DNA from: Hybos culiciformis
Taxonomy: Eukaryota > Arthropoda > Insecta > Diptera > Hybotidae
Direction of reading: 5' to 3'
Assembly (NCBI GenBank): GCA_964007475.1
Contig: OZ023274.1
Location: 33,490,861 to 33,554,860, forward strand
DNA length: 64,000 nucleotides
Positions 38,623 through 51,400 of this stretch are shown here, piece by piece (within the stretch, counting starts at the first letter, position 1; every line of letters begins with the position of its first letter). The notes beneath the pieces are model-generated. The model ran no database searches, was not told the origin of the DNA, and was given only the letters and a program-made list of their open reading frames with translations. The position numbers and the translations under genes are program-made.

Positions 38623-39645
38623 GATTACAATTATGAAAATTTAAATCTAGAATATATAGTTGTAGGCAAATTTTAAGAATTATTAAAATCTAGTTTCTGC
38701 AATTATTATCTATTTCTCCTTGCTATAGATTTAAATTATTGAAACTAGATTTCAGTTTATTTAGTTAGGTTTACTAGATTCCAGTGGGAACGAAGTTTGG
38801 TATTTTAACATTAAATTTAGGTAAATTTTGGAAGCTAGATTTCAAACTATCTCCTAGTGTCTACAAATCGAGTTGCTCATTCTAGTTTTATGTACTAGGT
38901 TTTAGCTGATTTTGGTTTAGAAAGTATGCACTTTAAATTCTATTTCTTACTGATTTCTGATGTCAATAATTTCACTGCGAAAAGATACAAGCTACCGAAA
39001 CAAAAAGAAATCTTTAAGGCCATAAAATCCAACCTATACGTGAATTAAATTTCAAAATATAATTTCTAAGACCCTGTATTTTTCCAAGAATTTTCATACT
39101 TCTTAATATTTTCTTCAGAAAATTTGTTCTTTTTTCATTTAAAATTTTCCAATAACTTTCCCAACAGTATGTACATATATATTGTATGTTTACACATATA
39201 TAAAAGTAATTTAGATTTCTGAACACAAAGCAGTATTTAATATTCAAATAAAGTTTTCTATCATAAAATATGAAACCTTATTTAAAAATAAATTTTTCTT
39301 CTATTAAAAGAAGAAAAAAAAAAAAATTAAATAAAACCATAGAAAAAAAAAAGAAATTTGAAAACCATATATATTTTTTGAAATTTTTTTTTTTTTTTAC
39401 TTCAAAAATTGCGTGTATTCATATTCTTTTTGCAAAAAAATTGAAAAAAGGAAGAACAACATAAAAATATTTTCCTCTTTGTCTTTTCCAAGTAAATAGA
39501 CAAAAAAAGAAATGAATATAAATTTTGTAACAAAAAAAAAATTTTTTTTTTAGACTCTTGAGATTTCAATTTATTGCTAGAACATAACATTTTATAGGTT
39601 TTGGGTTCAATTACCATATTTATACAAGATATAAAAAAAAACATA
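38623..39645. other. A+T-rich spacer with recurring CTAGATT motifs
   Basis: From 38640 to 38910 variants of CTAGATTTCA recur irregularly (38652, 38691, 38747, 38770, 38837, 38904), suggesting an old repeat. The remainder to 39645 is low-complexity with chance frames. Confidence 0.45.
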
Positions 39646-40414
39646 TACACAGAGCAAAAACTACCACTTAAAATAGAAGAAAAGTAATAAGATTTCTCTT
39701 CCTTTTTTTTCCAAGAAGAACGTCATATCAAAACCATAGAGAAAATCTTGTAAAAATTTTGGCTTGTATTTTACATGATAACGTTATACTATTAAGAAGA
39801 AATCTTTTTGATTTCAATAAGAATTAGAAAAAAAAAATTTTATTTATTTTTTTTTGTATTTTTTATTTTTATTTTTTTTTAATTTTTTTAATTTTATTTT
39901 TTTTTAATTTTCTTTTTTTTAATAATTTCGATTTTAATTTTTTATGCCTTGTTCGGCATTCGAACCTCGACATATAGCATTGCAATCAAACACTCTACCA
40001 CTCAGCTATAGTCTTAAAATTATGGGTGTGTGCAAAATAGAAAATATAAATTATGTATACTGGTGACTTTATAAACAAATAAAAACCTTGCATCGTTTTA
40101 TTATATAAATAAAAATACAAAAATAGTTTCAAAACCTTACATCGTTGTAACCGAAAATCTATTTTTCGATGAGTTTGTCTTTTTAAAACTAGATAACAAT
40201 AAGAATATCATTTGTTTCGAAAACAGAATATGATTTTCTATATAAAATTAATATGAAAACCTATTAGAATGTTCTATAAGATTTTCTTCATTAAATCAAA
40301 AGGATTTCTCTATGGAAATAAAACATTATTTATTAATTTCAATAAGAATTCATGGTAAAATAGCTCAATAAGGCAATCTGATTAATTTTACCTAGTACTA
40401 TTTTTCTCTGTGTA
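39646..40414. mobile_element. 769-bp TIR element with tRNA-like module
   Basis: The ends are TACACAGAGCAAAAACTA (39646 onward) and ...TAGTACTATTTTTCTCTGTGTA (ending 40414), inverted repeats over about 20 bp. TA may be the duplicated target. It has one tRNA-like module on the minus strand, a T-rich stretch beside it, and a direct repeat TTTCAATAAGAATT at about 39813 and 40340. It matches the general plan of the elements at 14690 and 37358 (TACAC termini followed by A-rich sequence). Confidence 0.7.
39943..40012 (-). repeat. tRNA-Ala-like module in the 39.6-kb element
   Basis: The minus strand reads TATAGCTGAGTGGTAGAGTG, then GATTGCAATGCTATATGTCG, then B box AGGTTCGAATGCC. The A box is the closest to a true tRNA of the copies here (TAGCTGAGTGGTAGAG). 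It is flanked on the plus strand by CAAAATAGAAAATATAAATT, the same neighbour as in the other copies. Acceptor pairing is poor, so it is tRNA-derived rather than a tRNA gene. Confidence 0.68.
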
Positions 40415-42080
40415 ATGTCTATATAATGAAAACATTAGAAGTATCTGTGTACATTGGAAAAATCCCTTAAATTGAATTTGTTTCAAGCCAACAACTCTTA
40501 TTAATAATGTTGGCTTAAATAATGATTAGACTGTGTGAGTTATATTGAAGGCAGAGATTCAGTGCAATGCATTTAGTTCACTAAGATATTTTTGTTTTTA
40601 TTCTAATTTTTTTTTAAATTTTGTTTATTTTTGGATTTTGAAATTCTCTGGAACATTCCATGCATACCAAAATCAGAGCGAACTTTTACTAAATTTTTGA
40701 ATTGAATTTAAAGATGATCGTGTATTATAGAAATAAAATTATTTAATGAAACTACAGCACTTATATGTCATATTAATGAGAAATATCCTTAACATAATTT
40801 AAAATTTGTAAATTTTATACATATTCCTTCTTGCAGTTTTCAATTTGAAAATAATTTATGAGTTTGAGCAATGTTTGGGCAGAAAATATAATTAAACCGA
40901 AAATTATTTATCAATTTAAATGGATTTGAACTTTATAACAATTTTACACTATATTTATCACAATTAAGTGCGATTCAAATAATAATTTTTTTTGTTGTAG
41001 AATTCAGCAAATTCAACAATATTCAATCGTCCGAAAAGAATTTTTTAAACATTGTTAACGCTTAAGAGTGTTTTATCTTTTGCAATTATTATGATATTAA
41101 GTTAGCATAAAAAAATAATATATTTTTTTGTCGGTCAGCATCAACCATTTTTAGGTGTTATGGGTTATTAATTTTGTTTTGGGTCGCTATATGCATAATA
41201 TGTTATTGTTTATATGTATAATAAGTATAAATTAAACTTATAATATGCTTATTGTGTTGTGTCCAGAAACCTTAAATGGTTTAATATATATTAATATGCT
41301 AGTACCAGATCGATTTAGCATATTTTAATTATTCGGTACTTAATTCGCAAATTGATAGATACAATGTTACATGTATACAAGATTATATGTACATCGTTAT
41401 TTAAAGCATTGAGATTATTTTTGTACTATTAAAGAGACATCATGACGTTTGCAGACAGATACAAACCAACAAAGTGTAGTAAAAAACATAAAATATTTTC
41501 AGATCCATTAAAATGAACTTCTAATGGATTTTTCAAATTAATCCTAAATTTTTTTACCTATGTTATATTCAATGTACTATACAAGTAGACACATATATAA
41601 TATGTTTTATTCCATTAAAAAAAAAAGAAAGAGGCTTTTTGACTCTCAAAAAAAAAAAAAGTAAATAAAATAATTTTTTTTATGATTAAAAGATAAATTT
41701 AATTTTCTTTAATATAGTAAAAGGAAAATTTCATTGAAATTTGATTATCATAACTTTATTTTTTTTATACCAAATTTCTTTTGCCAACTTAATTGCGTAG
41801 GACTTTATAAATCTTTAATTTTTCCTCATCTCTCAATTACATAAATATTGCAAAATCTTTAATGGAAATCTTTCTGGAAAACCTTTTACTTATTATAAGC
41901 TGCTGCCAAAGGGAAAATGGAATTACAAATGCCCTTAAAAAAATCATATTATCAAATTATCAAAGTCAATCCAATTTTTCCATATTAACTAAATGGTATA
42001 TTACGTTAAAAAAAATTTTAGCATAATTTAAAAAAACAAAAAAACCAAAATCAAAATATTAATTTTTTTTTTCATTTTCA
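40415..42080. other. Proximal intron downstream of the coding exon (minus strand)
   Basis: No gene is seen. It is A+T-rich sequence directly following the donor at 42087 on the minus strand, and presumably the start of a long intron reaching at least to 13015. Confidence 0.5.
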
Positions 42081-42090
42081 ATCTTACCTC
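42081..42090 (-). promoter_or_regulatory. 5' splice site of the coding exon
   Basis: On the minus strand the sequence reads CGAG|GTAAGATTG, a strong match to the insect donor consensus. It ends the 322-nt coding segment in phase 1, one base into a codon. The open frame and the higher G+C composition both end close to this point, which supports use of the site. Confidence 0.75.
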
Positions 42091-42409
42091 GACGCCATGA
42101 AACAGTTGGTGATTTTTTAGTAATTGCAATTGTTTTATTTGATGCAGTTTTTAATATTGAATTTATGTTTGAATTTCTTAAGCGCATACCTTCCCCCTGA
42201 CTAGGTGATGGTCTTTTAAAGCCTGGTACCAAAAATGCTGGCGGCGGTGTTATTGGTGGTGCTGGTATAGCATCCCAACATGGCACCACATCCGGCTGAT
42301 CACGATATAATTCTAAATGATGTTTTTCACAACGACGTCGCCGTCGTATATTCGGCACTATAGGTTTCATTATTTTTGTATCTAATGGTCTGTACTGAAC
42401 AATTAACAT
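42088..42409 (-). CDS. First or internal coding exon of an unidentified long gene (107 residues, then splice donor)
   Basis: I do not recognise this protein. The frame opens at ATG 42409 and is blocked directly upstream by an in-frame TAA. It runs 107 codons plus one base to a GAG|GTAAGAT donor (GT at 42087-42086). Read-through past the donor hits a stop after a few codons, as expected for intron. The segment is clearly more G+C-rich than the DNA around it and uses mixed Arg and Pro codons, unlike the Phe/Lys/Ile-rich chance frames elsewhere. Visible features are five consecutive Arg at residues 22-26, a Pro-rich stretch at about 49-69 (IPAPPITPPPAFLVPGF, then KRPSPS), and a basic C-terminal part ending KKSPTVSWRR. 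There is no signal peptide, membrane span or known domain, so it is probably a disordered N-terminal region. The context of ATG 42409 is weak (T at -3), whereas Met14 (42370) has A at -3. Alternatively the exon is internal, with an acceptor at TTCAG|TAC (exon from 42394). Confidence is high that it codes and low on which gene. Confidence 0.72.
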
Positions 42410-45400
42410 TTACTCGCTCAAAAGTTTAAGTTTTTTCTCGGTTTTTTTTTTTTTTTTTTGTATTTCTTCAAAACAATTGAAAGCCCTTTAAGTTTGGGAA
42501 GTTTTTTTTTTTTTTTGATTTATTTGTTCTTTCAATTCTTCAAAATTTGTTAATTTTTTATATTTATAAGTGAGAATTTTGTATTATATAGTACTTTTAA
42601 AATTTATGTTATTTTTAAACTTTGGATTTTTGATAAAAAAAAATAAATTTTTTTAACACTTAAAGCAATTTTGAACTTTTTGCAACAATTAAAGCTTATA
42701 AATTTATATTTAATTTTTAAATTGTATATCTTTACAAAAATTTTTTTTTGAAGATTATTATGATTCTCTTTGATGATTTTTTTTTTGTTAAGTTCAAATA
42801 TGCTTTTTCAAAAATTAGAATTCTTATGTCGAAGCTTGATGTTTGTTTAAAAAGGGGAAAAAAATTTTTTTTTTCCTCAATTCCAAAAAAAAATTAAAAA
42901 TAATCTTCAGAATATTTACTTTTGAATCCTTCTTTTATTTGTTAAAGTTCTTGTAAATAACTTTGTTCTTATATTTTGAAAAAATAAATTTTCCTTTTTT
43001 TTTCCACAAAAATAGATATTTTTACTTAAATTTTAATTTTAGGGATTCCAAAAATATGATATATCTTTATATATATGTATAACTTTTTTTTACTTTAAAT
43101 ATATATTTTTATGTTTTGTTGTCTTCAATAAATAAATTCTATGTATTATGTATTATATACTGTATTCATAACAATTAATCCTGAAAAAAGGATATCCATC
43201 ATAAATAATATTAAAATAAAAATAAATAAAGAACGAATTATTTGTTTTTTACGAAATTTGAAAAAAAAATTTGTTGCTTTATGAAAATTTATGTAGAGTT
43301 ACTATAAATTATTGCTTATATCAATAAATTCATTCGGGAATTGTCGTAGTTCTCAGATCAGATTTAAAGGTTTATTTATCTAGTTTCAGATTTTCTAATT
43401 TTCTTATCTTTTCATTTTCGCAACCCAAAAGAATATAAATTTTCCTTTCTTTTTTTTATCTCATAGCGCAATCAATCCTTCTAACGAAAATATAAGTAGC
43501 AAAAAAAAACAATTTTTATCACGAGATTTTTCTTTGTACGGAAAAATCTAATTTTTGCCCATATACCTTATATATATTTTTCTTTTGCTTAATTAAATTT
43601 TCTCTTTTATATAAATGTACACAGATTTTTCCTCTTTGGTTCTTCCAGTCTATTTGATGAGCCAAAAAAAAAAAAGAAAACGAGTAAAAGATTTTTTTTT
43701 CTTTACCATTTAATGATCTCTATAACCGTGGAAAATTACTTAAGATTTCTTAATATAATAAATCTAATAAAATTAAAGAATATTTCATTTATTTGACATT
43801 GTGAATCAAGTTAATTAACTTTGTGACAATTAGAAAACATAATATAAAATATAAAACATGCAATAGTAAAAATTATATTAAAAAAAAATATATAAAAAAT
43901 AAAAGTTTATTAGATTTGAACCTTTTATATTTTTCTCATAATTGTTAATTTAGAAATACATTAATGTACATCTTGCTTATGGACTACCACAGAGATGTAC
44001 ATATATGTCCTTGAATTATGTGTTTTAGTTGAAAATATATAATTATTAAATAAATACAAAACAACGATTTACTAGGATCAAATTATTAAGTTTTTTCAAC
44101 CAAATAATAATTAAAGAAAAAAATTTAAGATAAATTAAAATATGAAAATTTTAATGGGAAATGTATTCATAACATCGTTGTACATCTTCTTAACATTATG
44201 AGAAATTTCCAATAAGCCATCAATTCTTAAATCTTTCATTATAAGATTTATATATGTGCTCACTGGGGCTAATATATAAACACAGATGTTATAGGCAGAA
44301 ATAAATCATATTTTCTTGTAATATTGACTATAAAAAGTATAATCTTCATGTACACAAATAAAAGATAATAATAACTGAGTTTTATTATAACAAGAATTAT
44401 TTTTCTTCAAAATTATTTTCATTTAATATGCGAACAAAAAAAAATTATATAAATATTTATAAAAATATTATACGAAAAAAAAAAAAAAATTATGTTAACG
44501 ATTTACAAATTATATTTTTCTATAAATATTACATTTATTGTAATTTCCTTTTTATTAATTTTTATTTTATTTTTTTTTTCTTATAAACCAAGAAAAATAA
44601 AGGTAAGAAAAAATAATTTCAAGGATTTAAAGAAAATCTTTTTTATATTTTTTCATTCATTTACTTATTATTTCATATGATTATAAAAAGCAAAAAATTA
44701 TTTATTATTTATTAATCATTGAAATTACTTCTTAACATGTGTACAATTTATTTTCCTATTAAATTCGTTTTTCGAGCAAATGAAAGCCACAATGAAAAAC
44801 ATTATTCGATGGAAGCCACATCGGATATTGATTTAAAAATTTTACAAAAATCATTTTTGATGAAGTTTAATGAGTTCCAAGTTTCACTCGAATGGAAAGG
44901 AAAATACGATTTTCGTAAGATTTTTTCATTCGAACTCCCAACTAGCAGATTATTCTTGTAGATAGTTACTAGAATACATAAGCTTTCTACTAAAAGGATC
45001 GAATTCTCTTATAGAGCTAATTTGCAGGTTAAGTTAACTCTTGATAACCCCAAAGATTTATTGAAAAAAAAAGTTATTGGATAGGGTTATTAGGGTTATT
45101 AGCTCTTCCTTATATCAATCACTTTTCGGACTCGTTATTCTTGAGTAAAAAAGAATTTTCCTTCAATTTAGTTGAAGTAAGGAAAATTAAATTGAATTTC
45201 AATAAAAATCAATCAAATAGAAAGAAAAGAAAAGAATCAACAAAATAGGCGAAAATTAATGCAATGAAAAAACCAAATATTTTATTTCAAATTATATAAG
45301 TAGGTATAAGAAAAAAAAATCTTTTTTTTTTTCTTCTAATTATGTATTCAAAGCACATTTATGTTTCAAATTATTGTAATTACAATGAAAATCCTTGAAG

Positions 45401-48400
45401 AAATCATTAAAAAAAAAAAAAGAAAATCATTTTGTTTTCATTAATCGCTCATTTAAATTTTAAACATAAAAAGGAAATTGGCTTAAGAAATGAAATCGTT
45501 TAAAGCAAATGTTCTGGTTTTACCAGTATTTCTAGAATTATTCAAGGTTTATAGAGAAAAACAATAAGTAGAATTTTTGTAATAAAAAAGGTAATAAAAA
45601 TAAGAATAAAATTAATAAATAAATATATAATTTTCAAATAAAATCTTCTATAAAATAGGTATAGTATATTGATTTAGGAAGGAAACTTATTTACATCAGG
45701 GTGCACAAAGTCGAAGAATGTCAATTATTTATGAATAAAAAAAAACTATAGTTGAAAGTATTAATTTTGTTTTTAATTTAAAACGATAGTTACTGGATAT
45801 TTAACAAAGAAAATTAAAATCTTTTAATATGTCCATTCCTGAAAACAAATTTGGTAAAATGGATAAAATTATGTGTTTCCTAATGGTTATAATATTACAA
45901 ATTTCCATAAAAATTGTAAAAAAACAAAATACTGTTTTTGGCTTTTCAAAAATAATTTATAAAACATAAAGATTTATTTTAATGATTTGATATAACATTT
46001 AATAGGCATTTTATAAGATAATTTAATTTTTATCTTAAGTATTTCAATCATAAAGTTAAAAGTTATGTAAAAAAAAATTAAATTATATAGGAATCATCAG
46101 CATTAAAACTAAATGACCGGAAAGAAAATTGAATTTTTGTTTGAACATTAATTTGAGGTTGAGAATATCGAATTTAATTTTTATTAAGTAAATTGAATAA
46201 TATTCAAAAATTAGCTAATATAAAGGTTTAATATTGATAATTACTCAAAAATTTTTTGTAGTACTTCTCTGGCTATAATTTTTCCACAATTTCACGGCTC
46301 AATGAATAACTAGAGCTTCCTTATAACGAAAATATTTTTAATTCTACCAGCAGAATCTGATAATGATATCTTAATATTATTTATTGCAACCCAATTTCAT
46401 TTCATCAATTATAAATACATTACTTTGTTTACTTTGACATAAACAAGAATTTTTTTCATGAATTTTATTCATTTTTGTGCCAACCTCACTACACATAAAT
46501 AAAATACATTTTTAACAAACCACACAGACATTTGAAATATGTTTACAAAATATTTTTATTCTGTTTCTCAAATGTCAAAAGATACAAAATTGTAAATTTA
46601 AAATTTATTTTTTTCCAAAAAAAAAAAATAAATAATATATGCATGGAACAAGTATGTATAAAAAGTCGAAAAAAAAATTTAAAGAAAGATAGATAGGAAG
46701 AAGGAACATATAAGAAAAATAAAACCATTTTATCTTCTCGTTTTTTCAATTTTCATTAAATTTTCATGTGAAAAAATTGTCTCAATTTTATTTTCAAGAT
46801 TGCTCCTTAATCTTTATCATTGTCGTCACATTTATTTTTTTTTATTATTAATTTACAAGTGAAAATAACTTTTTAATAATATTCTACGGAAAATTATCAT
46901 CATTATTAAAGTAGTTAAAAAATAAACTTAATAATATGTTATTTGTACTTTAGACTTCTACTAAAATTAAATTTCATATTTTGTAAACAATATTCACGGA
47001 CAAAAAAATAGATTAGATTAATAAGAGGAAAATCTTTTAAGCTTTTATTCAATCGAGTTTATTATAGTATATATGGCTTTATATTTGCAGTAAATTCTTT
47101 TATTTTTATACTTAAAAAAAAACAACACAATTTAAAGGTATAGTTAATGTTTAGTTTCGCATAGAAAATACTTTGAGAATTAAAAATTTGTTTTCATAGT
47201 TATAGTTATAGAGATTTTAATCTTTTTTATATATTCCTTCTCAGTTGTTATATGATGAGAAATCTTTTTTGTTATTTAACTTCACAAAAAGAAGTTTTTC
47301 CATTGAAAAATATATTTTTTATTACTAAAGGAAACTCATTTAACATTTTCTGCGTGTTTAAAATCAGTTCTTTGGGATAAACTTTCATAAACTTCTAAAA
47401 ATAGTTAAAAAAAAAGAGAAAAATATACAAGAAAAACTACTCTACATTTTTACACTGCAACTTGTATTTAATGTAGTATTTAGTTTTTATATACTTCTAT
47501 TTGATTTAAAATATGAAGTGGAATTTCGTGTGTGTAAAAGAAACTTAAAAATAAGATTTTTCGTTTAATGAAAAAAAAAAAAAAAATAAACTATTCCACG
47601 TTCACATGAATCTATAAATTTTTATTTGAAGGACATATTTTATGCAATTTTTTTTTTTTATTTTATTTCCTCTTGTACAAGATATTACATTTTTTATTTT
47701 TAACTAAATTAGTAAAAAATGTGTGGCCAGAGGAAAATATTTTTGTTTTTTATTTTTTTTTTATTTTATTATTTTTTTTTTTTTCAGATTTTTAAAAAAA
47801 ATATTTATTTTTTTTAATAATGAGTGTAAAATAAAATAAAAAAAAAAGCACCAAAAAAGGAAAACAAATATTACGTATATATACACTTATTATGTAGTAA
47901 GTATATAATGTATTATATACTTATTGTAAGGTATACATATATACATATTTTTTTGAAATTGAAATAATCAATATCTAGGAAAATAAATTGGGCTCATCAA
48001 ATTTCACTTAACAATTTAGTTTTCCATTTTCATTGTTAAAAAATTAATTTTCAAAACAGCTGAGCATATTTTGTGGGTGGCTTGAATGAGCAAAATAAAA
48101 AATAATAATGAAATAAAAGTTTATTTCATTTACTTTAGAAAATCAATTTAAGTTCTGAACATTCAGTTGATATTTAGGATTGATTGATTTAGGATTGATG
48201 ACATAGGTTCGTATACACTTAAAACGTCTCTCAATTATTGTTAGATTTAAATTATTTCATATAATTTGAAACAATTGAAAATAAATCAAATGTCACATAT
48301 TAAAAGTATCCTCAGTCGCTCAGGACTCCATGTACAACAGTATCACGCGGAAATTCAACATGTGACATTCAATTTTGGAGCGCAAACGAAATTTCAAAAC

Positions 48401-51400
48401 AGAAATAAAATATAATTTTATATTGAACAAAATGGGCATTAAAAAATTTCAACCTTTTTATAAAAAAAAATTCAACATTTTTTATCTTAATTCAAATAAA
48501 AAAAAATCTTAGGGATATGGGGATTAATATTGACAATAATAATAGTAACTGATAAATATATGTGTGTAACTACACATGTTTTGCCAAGCCAAAAAATAAA
48601 ATTGTTTTTATTTTCAATCAATTTCTAAAAATAAAATAAAAAAAAAAATATTTAACCAGGCAAAAATAATCAGACAAAATTGAAAACAAAAAAAAAAAAT
48701 AAAAAATAAAAAGGTTAGCTTATCTTTTTTGAGGAAATTAAGTTCGAAACCTCAGGGATTTTTTTTTTTTGTTAATTTTAAATATGTTTTCTTTTTCAGA
48801 TGTAAATTTTTATTTCTTGTACATGTAAGTAAATACATAGTTAGGTATCATTTTATTTTTATAAAAGTTGGCAAAACAATTTTCATAAATATTCAACTAA
48901 GTTTCAAGAAAGTTAGAAATTTATGTAATTTTTTTTTCTTATTCATATTATACATGACAACTGAGATATTACGTGAAAAAGAATATATTTAGGCTGTCAA
49001 AAAAATGAACATGAAATATTTAATATTTTAATATAAATATAAAAATAAAGTTGAAATAAAAAAAAAAAAAAAATTCAAATTAATGTTTGTAGAAATCATG
49101 AAAAAACAATTTTTTCTAGGAAATAAAAATAAATATAATATGTATATATTTAAAATAAACCTAGACAATCATGTAAATCAAATATATTTGAATATATTAT
49201 AAATATTGATCAACTTTATTTTATGAATAATAAATAATTTCAATAATTTTGTACTTGTTGATTTTACGAAGATTTGAATATTATTTTTGATTGACAACGA
49301 ATTCCTGTATATTTAGAATGGAAAATTCAATTTCTAAACCATTTTTGGGTATATATACAATCACAATGTACTTATGATGATATAAAATATGAAATTCCCG
49401 CCACTTTTATCTTGAGATGGGTGTTACTTGAACTTATGTATACTTATAATTTCACGCATAGAAGAACCAAAAAGTAAAAATTGTATTAAATATAATTATG
49501 TACACGGTTTTCAAAAAAATATTAAAAGTGGTTTTTTTTCAACTCTAATCCAATATGAAAAGTTAAGCCAATATGTCAGAAATTTTACGAAAATTAACAT
49601 ACTTTTTTTTTTTACGAAAATTTGTTTTTAAAATTTTTTTATTTTCAAATTAATTATTCAAAATTTTTTTTTGTTGGGGTTAATACTAATTTTTTTTTTT
49701 TATCTCATTTAACATCAATAATAAACATTGATATTTTTATGTTTTTAAAAATTATTAAAATATTAATTTCATTTTAAAATTTATGTTTTTTGATAAATTC
49801 TTTAGAGTGATTAATCAATTTTAGAAATTAATTTTTTTTTTTGTTTACTTTCAGCAATTAAAAAATCTTGTTTATTATTGTTTTTTAATCTTGTTTTTTT
49901 TTTTAATTTTATTTAATTTTTATTTATTTAATTTATTTAAAAATATGAGGAAGTACAATTTAATTTTTTTGATTTATTTTATAAATTATTTTTTGCAATT
50001 TATTTATTTATTTTTTATTTATAACATTTTATAGATTTTTTTTGTATAACAGTTTTATTATTTATTTTTATAATTTAAGATTTTAATTTATATAATATTA
50101 ATAATTAATTAATTATTGAAACTTGTTTTAGTTAACTTTTAGAAATTGTATTTATTTATTTTTTTTAGAAATTCGTAATTTTTTGTGAATTTATTATTTA
50201 ATAATAATTATAATATATTAAAAATCTTAATAACTTCTAAGAAGTAAGATTAATATAACAACATGTAAGTATAACAGTTTTTTATTTTTTTTGTAACAAT
50301 TATTTATATTTTTTTTTAATTTCAGTATAAATGAATGTAGTAAGTTGTTTTGGTTTAATGGTTTAATTGAGAGAGAGTTTTTTGAAAGCTTCAAGTTTGT
50401 TTATATTTTTATTAAAAAAACAAAAAAAATTTCCTCAAAGAAAAGGGAATTCCTTAAGTAATTAATAATTTTAATTCACATTTATGTTTACTGTCACACC
50501 TTATTTATTATTATTTATTATAATATTATTATAGTAAAATTTTATTGTAAGTGATTATGTGTCAAAAAATAAATAAATTTTATTTTTTTTGTCTGAGTAT
50601 TTTTATAAACTTTATATATTTATATATTTATATATAAATATTTCTTTTTTTTAATTTGTACAAGCAGGAAACTTTATTTTAATTGTTTAAAAAAAAAATT
50701 TTTTTTTTTTTATTTTTAGGATTAATTTGAAATTTTTTTGTCACAATTTTAGATTTATATAATTAAACTTTGTTTTTTTTTTTTTTATAATTTATTTTTA
50801 TTTTTCAACAAAAAAAATGAGTAATAAATAAAAATTGAAATAAAATTAAATCTTTAAAATTGTGGGTGGTTTTTTATTTATTTTCAAAATAAAATTTCAT
50901 ATAATTTTTTTTTTTTTTTATATAAATGTTCAGCGAAGAATTGACTTTATTATATTAATTAATTAATTTTTTTTATACGAATTTTTTTTATTATATTATT
51001 AATAATAAAATTAAAAATAATATAATAAAAAAAAAAAAAAAATTATTAAAAATAATAAAAACTAAAGGAAAGGAAAATTAAAAAAAATTAAAAAAAAAAA
51101 AAAAATATTACAATTTTTAATCAATTTTTTTGTAGCAATTTTGTTTTTTATTTATTTTTTGCAAAAAAAAAATAAAATAAAAAATTATATTAACAAATTT
51201 TCATTTGTTTATAAGAAGAAAATAATAAAAAATTAATTTATGTTTTCCGATAATGACAACCGTTTTTCATGAAAATTCTATCTGAACTGAATCATTTTCA
51301 AAACCACTGAAGATTTTCATGAAAACAACGAAAAAAAAAAAAAAAAAGAAAGAAAATAAAAGCATAGATCTCGAAATTAAAAAATTTTGTGGTTTTTGTG

